Assembly: GCF_900103255.1 (NCBI RefSeq)
Contig: NZ_FMWS01000017.1
Location: 19,370-83,369, forward strand
DNA length: 64,000 bases
Reading direction: 5' to 3'
DNA from: Gilliamella bombi
GTDB taxonomy: Bacteria > Pseudomonadota > Gammaproteobacteria > Enterobacterales > Orbaceae
A program made the position numbers and the translations under genes. Below, in pieces: positions 1-9,300 of the stretch. Every line of letters begins with the position of its first letter. Position 1 is the first letter of the stretch. Below the pieces are notes generated by a model that made no database searches, was not told the DNA's origin, and was given only the letters and a program-made list of their open reading frames with translations.

Positions 1-348
1 ATGCGTTTAGCTATGAATCGTGAACTTGATATCCTTGAATTACACATTCCTTTTCTAGGTACAGTAGGTTCTATTAGTCCATATATTGGTTTGTTTGGTA
101 CTGTTTGGGGAATTATGCATGCATTTATTTCTTTAGGTGCAGTTAAACAGGCAACGTTACAGATGGTTGCGCCAGGGATTGCTGAAGCATTAATTGCAAC
201 CGCAATTGGTCTATTTGCTGCTATTCCTGCCGTACTTGCTTATAATCGTTTATCATTGAGTGTGAGTCGAATTGAACAAAGCTATCTTAACTTTATTGAT
301 GAATTTTCTGCAATTTTACAACGCCAAGCAGTTGCTGTTAGGAAATAA
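1..348 (+). CDS. tolQ: TolQ, C-terminal half (cut by window start)
   Basis: Inner-membrane proton-channel subunit of the Tol-Pal system, which uses the proton motive force through TolR and TolA to keep the outer membrane attached during division. The 115 visible residues match the second half of E. coli TolQ (230 residues) closely, including [20 protein letters not shown] and the helix-rich stretch ending in the channel helices. The first codon happens to be ATG, but by comparison with the family it is an internal methionine; the true start lies before the window. The stop is followed 2 bases later by tolR, so the two are co-transcribed. Confidence 0.95.
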   Translation: MRLAMNRELDILELHIPFLGTVGSISPYIGLFGTVWGIMHAFISLGAVKQATLQMVAPGIAEALIATAIGLFAAIPAVLAYNRLSLSVSRIEQSYLNFIDEFSAILQRQAVAVRK

Positions 349-350
349 TT

Positions 351-776
351 ATGAGTAGAAGTAGACGTTCTCGTTATTCGACTAAAGCTGAGATCAATAT
401 AGTACCTTTACTTGATGTACTATTAGTATTAGTGCTTATTTTTATGGCAACGGCACCAATTATTAGTCAAAGTGTTGAAGTTGATCTACCTGAAGCATCG
501 GAATCTAAGACGATTTCACCATCAGAAACTAAACCAATCATTATTGAAGTGTCAGGCGTTGGAGTTTATGCTCTAATTATTGAACAGGACCGTCAAGCTA
601 ATTTACCACAAGAAAAAATTGTTGCAGAAGTTAAGCAACAGATGTTGCTTAATGAAAAGGCTGTGTTTTTAGTTGGTGGAGCTAAAGATGTTCCCTATGA
701 AGAAATTATAAAAGCGTTGAATTTATTACAATCAGCAGGTGTTAAGTCTGTAGGATTAATGACTCAACCAATTTAA
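351..776 (+). CDS. tolR: TolR, Tol-Pal system protein
   Basis: ExbD/TolR-family partner of TolQ; it completes the proton channel and couples it to TolA. The 141 residues (142 in E. coli) show a short cytoplasmic N-terminus, one membrane helix at about residues 20-38 that carries the conserved aspartate in PLLDVLLVLVLIFM, and a periplasmic domain. The start follows an AGGAA ribosome-binding site within the end of tolQ. It lies between tolQ and tolA in the usual operon order. Confidence 0.95.
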   Translation: MSRSRRSRYSTKAEINIVPLLDVLLVLVLIFMATAPIISQSVEVDLPEASESKTISPSETKPIIIEVSGVGVYALIIEQDRQANLPQEKIVAEVKQQMLLNEKAVFLVGGAKDVPYEEIIKALNLLQSAGVKSVGLMTQPI

Positions 777-788
777 ATATTATAAAAG

Positions 789-1928
789 ATGTCAGCAATG
801 TCTCATAAGTCAAATTCAAAATTAAGTATAGCTATTGTAATATCTATTATACTACATATGATTTTAATTATTATTTTAGGTTACCGAGTTATGTATAGTA
901 ATGATGTTAATTATGGTAGCTTTAACGGCAATTCTATTGATGCTATTATGGTTGATCCTTCTGTAATGGATGAACAATACCAAAGACAACTAAAAACACA
1001 GATTAGCCAAAAACGGGCTGAGCAACAAAGGCAGCAACAAATAGAAGAGCAGGCTCAAGCTTTACAAGAACAGCAACTGGCTCAACAGCAACGACTTAAA
1101 GAGTTAGAAAGAGAGCGCTTAAAAGTAGAAGAACTACAAAAGAAAGAGGCAGAAGCTGCACAGGCGGCACGGATAGCAAGGCAAAAAGAAGAAGATGAAC
1201 GTAAAGCTAAAGAACAGCTAGAAGAGCAGCAAAGACAAGCTGAAAAGCATCGTTTAGAACAACAGCAAGCGGAATTGGCTAAACAAAAAGCTGAGCAAGA
1301 AGCTAAATTAAAAGCTGAGCGAGAGCTATTAGAAAAGCAACGTGAGGAAAATCAACGTAAACAAGAAGAGTTAATTAAACAAAAAGCTGAACAAGAAGCT
1401 AAAGCTAAAGCCGAACAGGAAATTATAGAAAAGCAGAGAATTGAAAATGAACAAAAACAAGCTGAGTTAGCTAAAGAGAAAGAAGAGCAAGCAAAAAAGC
1501 AAGCCGCTGAAAAAGCTGCTGCAGATAAGGCAGCTGCCGATAAAGCAAAGCGAGCTGCACAAGCCAAAAAAGATAAAGAACTTGATAATTTATTAAGCGG
1601 GCTAACATCTGGCACATCTAATCCATCAGGTGGTGCTGCTAGTCGTAAAGGTGTTTCTGATGGTGAGCTAAATAAATACAAATCCTTAGTTCAAAATGCC
1701 ATCAGTAATAAATTCATTAATCCTAATAAATTATATAGTGGTCGGAATTGCGTATTAGAAATTCAAATTGCACCAGATGGTCTATTACTTGATGTTAGCG
1801 CAACAGGTGGTGATGATGCTTTATGTCGAGAAGCCCTTTCTGCGACTAAACTTGCTATCATTCCAAAACCTGCAAGCACATTTTATAATCAAGTAAAAAC
1901 AATGACAATTGACTTTCAACCAAAATAG
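789..1928 (+). CDS. tolA: TolA, Tol-Pal system protein
   Basis: Periplasm-spanning link between the TolQR motor and Pal/TolB at the outer membrane. Of 379 residues, an N-terminal membrane helix lies at about 12-32, a long Ala/Glu/Lys/Gln-rich coiled coil fills about 60-265, and the compact C-terminal TolA domain spans about 285-379 with two cysteines (GRNC and DALC) that form a disulfide in the family. The coiled coil contains a 32-residue tandem duplication at 1272-1463. Start is uncertain: ATG at 789 or 798, neither with a strong ribosome-binding site. tolB and pal, which follow tolA in E. coli, are not here; hslV is next. Confidence 0.93.
   Translation: MSAMSHKSNSKLSIAIVISIILHMILIIILGYRVMYSNDVNYGSFNGNSIDAIMVDPSVMDEQYQRQLKTQISQKRAEQQRQQQIEEQAQALQEQQLAQQQRLKELERERLKVEELQKKEAEAAQAARIARQKEEDERKAKEQLEEQQRQAEKHRLEQQQAELAKQKAEQEAKLKAERELLEKQREENQRKQEELIKQKAEQEAKAKAEQEIIEKQRIENEQKQAELAKEKEEQAKKQAAEKAAADKAAADKAKRAAQAKKDKELDNLLSGLTSGTSNPSGGAASRKGVSDGELNKYKSLVQNAISNKFINPNKLYSGRNCVLEIQIAPDGLLLDVSATGGDDALCREALSATKLAIIPKPASTFYNQVKTMTIDFQPK
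1272..1463 (+). repeat. 96-bp tandem duplication inside tolA
   Basis: Two in-frame 96-bp units (1272-1367 and 1368-1463) encode near-identical 32-residue blocks, one starting ELAKQKAEQEAK and the next ELIKQKAEQEAK. A third partial unit starts at 1464 (ELAKEKEEQ). It extends the TolA coiled coil by a repeating length and could vary in copy number between strains. Confidence 0.75.
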
Positions 1929-1996
1929 TTTTGTTTGTGAACGTTATATTCTTTGATAATTTTTAAAATAAATTATCATTACCTCCAAATTGAAAT

Positions 1997-2024
1997 GTTG
2001 AAATTAAATTAATCATCCCAATAT
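1997..2024 (+). promoter_or_regulatory. Candidate sigma-32 (heat-shock) promoter of hslVU
   Basis: GTTGAAA at 1997-2003 matches the heat-shock -35 element CTTGAAA at 6 of 7 positions. CCCAATAT at 2017-2024 matches the -10 element CCCCATNT at 7 of 8. The spacer is 13 bp, within the known range. It lies about 50 bp before hslV, and hslVU is a heat-shock operon in E. coli, so the position makes sense. Confidence 0.6.
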
Positions 2025-2075
2025 ATAGTCTATTCATTCCAAATCAAGTTACTTAAGTGAAAGAAGGAGCAGAAT

Positions 2076-2603
2076 ATGACAACAATTGTCAGTGTCCGTC
2101 GTGAAGGGCAAGTAGTTATCGGGGGCGATGGACAAGTTACGTTAGGCGAACGTATTATTATGAAGGGAAATGCTCGTAAAGTTCGTCGTTTATATAATAA
2201 CAAAGTTATTGCAGGTTTTGCTGGTGGTACAGCAGATGCTTTTACACTGTTTGAACTGTTTGAGCGAAAATTAGAGATGCACCAAGGTCATTTAACCAAA
2301 GCCGCTGTTGAACTTGCTAAAGATTGGCGAACAGATAGAATGCTACGTAAACTAGAAGCACTACTTGCTGTTGCTGATGAAAGTGCGTCATTGATTATTA
2401 CAGGTACTGGCGATGTTATCCAACCAGAAGATGATTTAATTGCTATTGGTTCTGGGGGCCCTTATGCGCAAGCAGCGGCACGAGCACTACTAGATAATAC
2501 CTCACTTTCTGCACATGATATTGTGCAAAAATCATTATCGATTGCTGGAGATATTTGTGTTTATACCAATAATTTCCAAACAATTGAAGAACTTAATTAT
2601 TAA
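2076..2603 (+). CDS. hslV: HslV, ATP-dependent protease peptidase subunit
   Basis: Proteolytic dodecamer of the HslUV (ClpYQ) protease in the cytoplasm; it degrades misfolded and regulatory proteins fed by HslU. The 175 residues match E. coli HslV (176) in full. After removal of Met1 the N-terminal threonine ([11 protein letters not shown]) is the nucleophile, and the proteasome-like GGDGQVT and GSGGPYA segments are present. A strong AAGGAG ribosome-binding site sets the start. It forms an operon with hslU 23 bp downstream. Confidence 0.97.
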   Translation: MTTIVSVRREGQVVIGGDGQVTLGERIIMKGNARKVRRLYNNKVIAGFAGGTADAFTLFELFERKLEMHQGHLTKAAVELAKDWRTDRMLRKLEALLAVADESASLIITGTGDVIQPEDDLIAIGSGGPYAQAAARALLDNTSLSAHDIVQKSLSIAGDICVYTNNFQTIEELNY

Positions 2604-2626
2604 TCTGATTTAAGAGAAATTTAACT

Positions 2627-3952
2627 ATGTCTGAAATGACTCCTCGTGAAATTGTAAGCGAACTAAATCAACATATTATTGGGCAAGAAAAAGCAAAACG
2701 TTCTGTTGCAATTGCGTTACGTAATCGTTGGCGCCGTATGCAACTAGATGAAACATTACGTCATGAAGTTACACCAAAAAATATACTTATGATTGGGCCA
2801 ACAGGTGTTGGTAAAACTGAAATTGCAAGACGTCTAGCCAAATTAGCACATGCACCGTTTATTAAAGTAGAAGCAACTAAGTTTACCGAAGTTGGTTATG
2901 TGGGGAAAGAAGTTGATTCAATTATTCGGGATTTAACTGATTCTGCAGTAAAAATGATCCGTCAAGAGGCGATTGAACGCAATCGTAATCGAGCGGAAGA
3001 ATTAGCTGAAGAGCGCATTTTGGATGTACTTGTACCACCAGCTAAAGATGGGTGGGGACAAGTTGAAGATAATAATACAACAGCAAGACAAGCTTTCCGC
3101 AAAAAATTACGTGAAGGTTCACTTGATGACAAAGAGATAGAAATCGAATTAGCTGGTGTTAATATTGGTGTTGAAATTATGGCTCCTCCAGGTATGGAAG
3201 AGATGACCAATCAATTACAGTCAATGTTTCAAAATTTAGGTGGACAAAAAACAAAACCACGTAAAATGAAGATTAAAGATGCGCTCAAACAAATAATTGA
3301 AGAAGAAGCTGCTAAATTGGTTAATCCTGATGATCTTAAACATGAGGCGATTGAAGCAGTAGAACAAAATGGAATTGTTTTTATTGATGAAATAGATAAA
3401 GTTTGTAAACGTGGTAATTCTTCAGGCCCAGATGTTTCACGTGAGGGAGTACAACGAGATCTTTTACCATTGGTTGAAGGTTGTACAGTGTCGACTAAAC
3501 ATGGATCTGTTAAAACGGATCATATTTTGTTCATTGCATCAGGTGCTTTCCAAACAGCAAATCCATCTGATTTAATTCCTGAATTACAAGGCAGATTACC
3601 AATTAGGGTTGAATTACAAGCTCTAACAAGTGAAGATTTTGAACGTATTTTAACCGAACCAAATGCTTCACTTACTGTTCAGTATAAAGCTCTAATGGCA
3701 ACTGAAGGAGTTAACATCGATTTTACCTCGGATGGTATTCGTAAAATTGCGGAATCAGCATGGCAAGTAAATGAGCAAAATGAAAATATTGGTGCCCGCA
3801 GGTTGCATACTGTTTTGGAACGCTTGATGGAAGATGTTTCATTCGAAGCTAGTGAACTCGGTGGAGAAACTGTAACTATTGATGCTAAATATGTAAGCGA
3901 TCATTTAGATAAGCTTGTTGCAGATGAAGATCTAAGTAAGTTTATTTTATAA
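2627..3952 (+). CDS. hslU: HslU, ATPase subunit of HslUV protease
   Basis: AAA+ unfoldase that recognises, unfolds and threads substrates into HslV. Of 441 residues, the Walker A motif GPTGVGKT is at about 57-64, the pore motif GYVG at about 90-93, the intermediate (I) domain at about 110-245, Walker B VFIDEID at about 251-257, and the C-terminal tail that activates HslV ends the protein. Length and order match the family. It is the last gene of the operon, closed by the hairpin at 3973-4011. Confidence 0.97.
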   Translation: MSEMTPREIVSELNQHIIGQEKAKRSVAIALRNRWRRMQLDETLRHEVTPKNILMIGPTGVGKTEIARRLAKLAHAPFIKVEATKFTEVGYVGKEVDSIIRDLTDSAVKMIRQEAIERNRNRAEELAEERILDVLVPPAKDGWGQVEDNNTTARQAFRKKLREGSLDDKEIEIELAGVNIGVEIMAPPGMEEMTNQLQSMFQNLGGQKTKPRKMKIKDALKQIIEEEAAKLVNPDDLKHEAIEAVEQNGIVFIDEIDKVCKRGNSSGPDVSREGVQRDLLPLVEGCTVSTKHGSVKTDHILFIASGAFQTANPSDLIPELQGRLPIRVELQALTSEDFERILTEPNASLTVQYKALMATEGVNIDFTSDGIRKIAESAWQVNEQNENIGARRLHTVLERLMEDVSFEASELGGETVTIDAKYVSDHLDKLVADEDLSKFIL

Positions 3953-3972
3953 AAAGTTTAACTTCTAAACAT

Positions 3973-4011
3973 AAAAAGGTGAAGATGAATTTGCTCAACT
4001 TCACCTTTTTT
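3973..4011. terminator. Bidirectional terminator between hslU and asmA
   Basis: A 12-bp perfect stem (AAAAAGGTGAAG with CTTCACCTTTTT) and a 14-nt loop lie between two converging genes. A T-run follows on the plus strand, and the A-run at the other end gives a U-run on the minus strand, so it can stop both hslU and asmA transcripts. Confidence 0.8.
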
Positions 4012-4015
4012 CTTG

Positions 4016-5896
4016 TTACTTTCTTATTAGCTCGCCTAAGATATCTGCAGCTTTTGATTTAGATTTTGAATTATCTTTAGAGTCATGAGTTTTTAATTTT
4101 TCGCGGAGTTTGTCTAAACGGTCTTGTAATTTATCGCTTAGTGCATCGGTAATTAATTTACTCATATCTATTTGATAATGAAGATTAGCAAATTGCCCAT
4201 AAATACGTAGTGGTATTGTTAACTTTTGCAGTTTACTAATTGTTTCACTTTTACCGTTCCAGCCACCTAATATTTTTAAATTCAAATTAACATCCAAATC
4301 TTGTTTTAAAAAACCAACTCGCCCTGATCCATCAATGACATCAAGAGTTTCAGAATTGGCATTTAATGTCGACAATTGCAAATTACCTTGCCTCAAATTA
4401 CCAATAGCTGAAATTTTATGGAATTCAGTATATTTTTTTTGATTTTCAGGAGTCATGATGTCCTTTGAATATTGAGTTGCCGTATTTTGGATGATTCTTT
4501 GAATATTTAAATTATTTAGCCTTGCATTAGTTACTACTATATTCAAATTTCCTTGCAAGTTGGCTAAGATTTTTGAACCAGATAAGCTGTTGCTTTCTAA
4601 ATCTCCAGTAGCGTTAAATAAACCCTCTAGCTCATGTGCTATATTTAATTGATTAAAAAATGTATTTAAATCAACATTGGATATTTTGGTATTAAGCTTC
4701 ATTAGTGTACTTTTTTGTTTACCATTTGCTAAACCAGTTGCAGCTATATGGCCATTAGCAATATCAAAGTTAATCTTTTTAAATATTGCAATACCTTCCT
4801 CATTGGTCATATCAATGTCAATATTATTTAATGTTACTTTGTTAGCATTAATCTGTTTAATATTTAATTTAGCTTTAGCATTAAAATTATTCAGAAAGTT
4901 TAATTCATTATTGATTTTTGTGACATTCGACACCACTGGTGAAGTTTGTTGAGGATTTGCTTCTTTATTTGAATTTTGACTTGTTTTCAAGAACGAAGTG
5001 AGATCGATTTTATCTGAATTTAACTGCAAATTTATATATGGTTTATTTGCTAAATCAGCATTTATTGTGGCAGTAAAATGATTTTCATTAATTGAAAAAG
5101 TTAAATTTTGGCTTTTAAGTAACATTTGTGGATGTTGGTAGTTAAATACACCGCTAATGTTACCTTTTAGCTCTTTTGTTGAATTGTCTACACCTTTATA
5201 AATGAAATCTAATTTCTTTAAATCGATTAACGCTTGTTCTGGAAATTGATTTAAATCGACATATGCATGTATCAAATAAGATAAATCTTGTTGATTTTTA
5301 TCTATATTACCTTTTAAATCGATAGAAATATTTTTTTCACTATTTTGTTCTAACACTAGATTAATATTTCTAAAGTTAATTAAATCATTATTATGTTGTA
5401 ATGTCACAGTACTATCACTAACTTCAAATTTATTTAAGCTAAATTTCCAATTAGATGAAATTTCTTGATCTTTAGAATCAGTTGGTTTATTCGTAGTCGT
5501 ATTAGATGATGTTTTTGTACCATTTTTTGCAATATTGCCTTTACTTTCATTGGTGATACTGATAACTGCTGATTTTATAAAAACATTTTTGACTGATAAT
5601 TTTTTGGAGAATAGAGGTAGTAACTCAACGTCTAATCTCATATTATCTGCAGCTAAAAGGGGTTTTGAAGCTCCTGCATCAGTTAGCTTAATTGAATCAG
5701 TTAAAATACTCACTTGCGGCCATATATGCCAACGTAAATTTCCATCGATGGATAATTCATATCCTGTTTTATCTTTAACTGTATCAGAAATAAACCCACG
5801 AAAGTTGTTGGGATCAACAAAAACAATCAATGAAACAATACTAATTGTTATGACTAGAATTAAGGCAAATAGAATAACCAATATTTTTTTGATCAT
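4016..5896 (-). CDS. asmA: AsmA family protein
   Basis: AsmA-type envelope protein: an inner-membrane anchor followed by a large periplasmic beta-rich body, a family linked to lipid transport and outer-membrane assembly. The 626 residues (617 in E. coli AsmA) have a membrane helix at about 4-27, the N-terminal AsmA block with VDPNNFRGFISD and GNLRWHIWPQV, and the conserved C-terminal part with GSGRVGFLKQDLDV. The middle is Asn/Lys/Ser-rich and poorly conserved, as expected at low G+C. It follows dcd by 32 bp, the order seen in E. coli. Confidence 0.88.
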   Translation of the reverse strand: MIKKILVILFALILVITISIVSLIVFVDPNNFRGFISDTVKDKTGYELSIDGNLRWHIWPQVSILTDSIKLTDAGASKPLLAADNMRLDVELLPLFSKKLSVKNVFIKSAVISITNESKGNIAKNGTKTSSNTTTNKPTDSKDQEISSNWKFSLNKFEVSDSTVTLQHNNDLINFRNINLVLEQNSEKNISIDLKGNIDKNQQDLSYLIHAYVDLNQFPEQALIDLKKLDFIYKGVDNSTKELKGNISGVFNYQHPQMLLKSQNLTFSINENHFTATINADLANKPYINLQLNSDKIDLTSFLKTSQNSNKEANPQQTSPVVSNVTKINNELNFLNNFNAKAKLNIKQINANKVTLNNIDIDMTNEEGIAIFKKINFDIANGHIAATGLANGKQKSTLMKLNTKISNVDLNTFFNQLNIAHELEGLFNATGDLESNSLSGSKILANLQGNLNIVVTNARLNNLNIQRIIQNTATQYSKDIMTPENQKKYTEFHKISAIGNLRQGNLQLSTLNANSETLDVIDGSGRVGFLKQDLDVNLNLKILGGWNGKSETISKLQKLTIPLRIYGQFANLHYQIDMSKLITDALSDKLQDRLDKLREKLKTHDSKDNSKSKSKAADILGELIRK

Positions 5897-5928
5897 ATTA
5901 ATGTTCCTTCGTTATGGTTATCAATTAT

Positions 5929-6510
5929 TCAGTCTTTATCAATACGACTGGCAACAGCACCATACTGGTCTTTATATTTTGCATCTAACCTCCGATTGTA
6001 TGGTCTTGCCGCAGGACCACTTAGCGTTTCAAAACTGAGCGCACCAATTGTCATTCCAGGCCTAAGTGCTAATGGAATTTTTCCTGAATTATAAAATTCT
6101 AATACAATTTGTCCTTGCCAGCCAGGGTCGATACGATGAGCTGTAACGTGAACCATTAGACCTAATCTAGCAAGTGATGAACGGCCATCTAACCAGCCAA
6201 CTAAATCGTCAGGAATAGTGACTGATTCTAAAGTTACAGCTAATGCTAGCTCACCAGGATGTAAGTAAAAGGCGTCACCTTCAGGTAATACTATTTCTTC
6301 ACTCATCACTCGTTCCAAGACTGCAGATACTTCTTCTTTTGGACCACTTAAATCTATATAAGGTGTAGTATGTTCTCGAAAAGTACGAAATTGATTACCT
6401 AATCTAACATCAACAGTCGCACCATTAATACAGCTTGCTGCAGGCTGCGGTGTTATTTTTAATTTACCATTTTTTAAATATGCTTCGATATCTCTGTCAC
6501 ATAATCTCAT
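5929..6510 (-). CDS. dcd: dCTP deaminase
   Basis: Converts dCTP to dUTP for dTMP synthesis. At 193 residues it equals the E. coli protein in length. The substrate-binding segment [10 protein letters not shown] is at about 109-118 and the catalytic glutamate is E138 in GQIVLEFYN. It sits between mltA and asmA on the same strand and is probably part of one operon. Confidence 0.97.
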   Translation of the reverse strand: MRLCDRDIEAYLKNGKLKITPQPAASCINGATVDVRLGNQFRTFREHTTPYIDLSGPKEEVSAVLERVMSEEIVLPEGDAFYLHPGELALAVTLESVTIPDDLVGWLDGRSSLARLGLMVHVTAHRIDPGWQGQIVLEFYNSGKIPLALRPGMTIGALSFETLSGPAARPYNRRLDAKYKDQYGAVASRIDKD

Positions 6511-6580
6511 GAGTTATCCTTAATTCAGCTTGTATTACTTTATTCTAACAGGTTCTTTTGATGGCGTCGACGTTAGTAGT

Positions 6581-7672
6581 TTAAGGCTGTAGTACCCATG
6601 CGCGTCCATAATGGTTATAGTATCCGGCTAATTTTCCTGCTTTATCTCCTATTCCTAGATAAAGGTCAAAATGTTGACCTTTTATAGCACCACCAACATC
6701 AAGTGCAACCATAAGTCGAGTTTCTCGTCTGCCTCGATATTGCCCATCGTCTTCAAGAAGCGGCACATCAACTAATACTACAGATCCTAAAGGAATGACT
6801 GATTTATCCGATGCGACTGATGCATTTGCAACCAAAGGTATTTCAGCAGCACCCGTAACTTCAGCATTATATTGTGGATTAAAAAAAACAAATGAACGGT
6901 TTTGAATTAGTAAAGCTTTAATTTTATTTTCTGGTTTGTTTTTTGCCCAATCTTTAATTGATTGTATAGAAATTTTTTCTTTTTCTATTTCGCCTTGTTC
7001 TACTAATAATCTTCCTATACTAGAATAGCCATAATTATTTTTACCTCCATAGCTGAAGAAGACTAAAGGTGAACCATCTTCAAAATCAATATAGGCACTA
7101 CCTTGTACTTCCATAATAAAGTTATCCATTAAGGAATTACTGTATGCAATTTCAAGATCTCTATCAGAAAGAGCTCCATTATAAATTTGTTCACGATTTG
7201 GTAGTTGTTCTTCATCACTAACAACCGGCATCTTATAAATAGGGTATTTAAATTCTGCTGTTGGTTGATGCCTTGCTTTGATTATCGGAGTGTAGTAGCC
7301 TGTTAAATGTACATTGCCATACCCATCTTGTCCAACCATTTCGTAACTGTTAAGTCCCACCTTGTAAAATTCATCAACCATTAAAGAACGGCTAATCCAC
7401 TCATTTATTGCTTTATAAATATGTTCATTTTTTTTATATAAAGAAGGCGATGACGATTTAATTTTAGCTATTTGAATAATGTAGTCTGATATGTTGACAG
7501 GAATATTTAATTGAGGCTGATTAATGTTAAGTGGTAAAGATAATTTCCCATCTTTATATTGTTGGCCTTGATTAGTTGGTTTATTTGAATAGTATTGGCT
7601 ACCAATAAAAATAGATAAAACAAGTAAAATACTTAAAAAATAAAAATAATAATAACGATCTTTTTCTTTCAT
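6581..7672 (-). CDS. mltA: Membrane-bound lytic murein transglycosylase A (MltA)
   Basis: Cleaves peptidoglycan glycan strands to 1,6-anhydro-muropeptides in the periplasm. The 363 residues carry the MltA domain and the C-terminal 3D domain with DVGGAIKGQHFD; the second aspartate (about D336) corresponds to the catalytic residue of E. coli MltA. The N-terminus has a hydrophobic helix (about 9-24) but no cysteine, so there is no lipobox. Unlike E. coli MltA this would be anchored by an uncleaved helix or secreted. The gene precedes dcd by 70 bp. Confidence 0.93.
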   Translation of the reverse strand: MKEKDRYYYFYFLSILLVLSIFIGSQYYSNKPTNQGQQYKDGKLSLPLNINQPQLNIPVNISDYIIQIAKIKSSSPSLYKKNEHIYKAINEWISRSLMVDEFYKVGLNSYEMVGQDGYGNVHLTGYYTPIIKARHQPTAEFKYPIYKMPVVSDEEQLPNREQIYNGALSDRDLEIAYSNSLMDNFIMEVQGSAYIDFEDGSPLVFFSYGGKNNYGYSSIGRLLVEQGEIEKEKISIQSIKDWAKNKPENKIKALLIQNRSFVFFNPQYNAEVTGAAEIPLVANASVASDKSVIPLGSVVLVDVPLLEDDGQYRGRRETRLMVALDVGGAIKGQHFDLYLGIGDKAGKLAGYYNHYGRAWVLQP

Positions 7673-7788
7673 CTTGAAAAATAATTATAATAAGTTAAGC
7701 AATATGGCTAGTTATGCTACACAATTCTATTATAAGAAACTACAGATAATTATTATGAATCCATAAAAAGTTTTCATAACAATTCAAC

Positions 7789-7817
7789 TTGCGATTTTAT
7801 TCTATAGACTTTATAGT
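7789..7817 (+). promoter_or_regulatory. Candidate sigma-70 promoter of cycA
   Basis: TTGCGA at 7789-7794 and TATAGT at 7812-7817 are separated by 17 bp. The predicted transcription start near 7824 leaves a leader of about 45 nt before the cycA ATG. Confidence 0.45.
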
Positions 7818-7869
7818 CCTAGACTCTTAGTAAGTCGAGAAATATAGAAAATAAAAGGAAATAATAGCG

Positions 7870-9243
7870 ATGAGCATTACATCCTCAAAAAATGATCTGA
7901 AGCGAAATCTTTCTAACCGTCATATTCAATTAATTGCAATTAGTGGTGCAATCGGAACAGGTTTATTTATGGGCTCGGGTAAGACAATTAGTCTTGCAGG
8001 GCCTTCTATTATTTTTGTTTATATGATTATTGGTTTTATCCTTTTTTTTGTTATGCGTGCGATGGGGGAAATCCTTCTTTCTAATTTAAAGTACAAATCT
8101 TTTAGTGATTTTGCCAATGACCTTTTGGGGCCTTGGGCTGGATTTTTTACTGGTTGGACATATTGGTTTTGTTGGGTAATTACAGGGATTGCCGACGTTA
8201 TTGCAATTGCTGGATATGCGCAACATTGGTTTCCTGAACTGCAGTCATGGATACCAATGTTATTAACAGTTGCCTTACTTTTAACACTAAACTTATTAAC
8301 GGTAAAAATGTTTGGTGAAACAGAATTTTGGTTTTCAATGATTAAGATTATTGCAATTTTAGCATTGATAGGAATTGGACTCGTACTCATTTTGACTGCT
8401 TTTCATTCCGAACAAACGGGTACCACAGCTGCATTTTCGAATTTGTGGGAATACGGGGGCTTTTTCCCTCATGGTAGTATGGGTTTTTTTGCTGGATTTC
8501 AAATTGCTATTTTTGCTTTTGTTGGGATTGAGTTAGTTGGCACAACTGCAGCAGAAACCGTTGATCCGTGCAAAAATTTGCCTCGTGCAATTAATTCAGT
8601 GCCTGCGCGTATCATCTTTTTCTATGTTTTTGCTTTAATCATTATTATGAGTGTAACGCCATGGATGTTTATTTCTCCAAACAAAAGTCCTTTTGTAGAA
8701 TTATTCACTCTAATTGGCTTGCCCGCTGCTGCAAGTATTATTAATTTTGTAGTATTAACTTCAGCAGCATCATCTGCTAATAGTGGTATTTACTCAACAA
8801 GCAGAATGCTGTTTGGGCTTGCTAAAAAACAAGATGCTCCAGAACCGTTTGGTAAATTATCAAGTCGCTCTGTACCGGCTAATGGGCTATTATTCTCGTG
8901 CACATGTTTGTTTGGTGGAGTTGTTTTGATTTATTTAGTGCCTAATGTCATGGAAGCTTTTACTATAGTAACTACAATTTCGGCTATTTTATTTATGTTT
9001 ATTTGGTCGATGATTCTTATTTCTTATATTGCTTATCGTCGCAAAAAAATAAACTTACATGAACAATCTCAATTTAAAATGCCAGGTGGTATTTTTATGT
9101 GCTGCGTCTGTTTGGCTTTTTTTGCCTTCGTGATTGTATTACTTACTTTTGAGATCGATACTCGCCAGGCATTAGTGGCAACACCTATTTGGTTTGTTAT
9201 TTTAGGTGTAAGTTATTTTATTCGATCTTTAAAACGTCAATAA
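7870..9243 (+). CDS. cycA: D-serine/D-alanine/glycine transporter (CycA)
   Basis: APC-superfamily proton symporter in the inner membrane for glycine, D-alanine and D-serine. The 457 residues form about 12 membrane helices and run nearly in register with E. coli CycA, for example NRHIQLIAISGAIGTGLFMG near the N-terminus, GWTYWFCWVITG, and the FAFVGIELVGTTAAET segment. The cytoplasmic N-tail is about 10 residues shorter than in E. coli. It is a single-gene unit closed by the hairpin at 9258-9284. Confidence 0.93.
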   Translation: MSITSSKNDLKRNLSNRHIQLIAISGAIGTGLFMGSGKTISLAGPSIIFVYMIIGFILFFVMRAMGEILLSNLKYKSFSDFANDLLGPWAGFFTGWTYWFCWVITGIADVIAIAGYAQHWFPELQSWIPMLLTVALLLTLNLLTVKMFGETEFWFSMIKIIAILALIGIGLVLILTAFHSEQTGTTAAFSNLWEYGGFFPHGSMGFFAGFQIAIFAFVGIELVGTTAAETVDPCKNLPRAINSVPARIIFFYVFALIIIMSVTPWMFISPNKSPFVELFTLIGLPAAASIINFVVLTSAASSANSGIYSTSRMLFGLAKKQDAPEPFGKLSSRSVPANGLLFSCTCLFGGVVLIYLVPNVMEAFTIVTTISAILFMFIWSMILISYIAYRRKKINLHEQSQFKMPGGIFMCCVCLAFFAFVIVLLTFEIDTRQALVATPIWFVILGVSYFIRSLKRQ

Positions 9244-9257
9244 ATTTATACTAAAAA

Positions 9258-9284
9258 TGGCAGGAAAACCTGCCAATATTTTTA
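9258..9284 (+). terminator. Rho-independent terminator after cycA
   Basis: Stem TGGCAGG / CCTGCCA with an AAAA loop, followed by ATATTTTT. The converging TerC-family gene ends 17 bp further on and may use it too. Confidence 0.7.
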
Positions 9285-9300
9285 CTCTAATTATCGCACT

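Noticed and set aside
1352..1681. Open frame on the minus strand of tolA
   Set aside because: It mirrors the repetitive Ala/Glu/Lys coding sequence of tolA and has no family features or ribosome-binding site.
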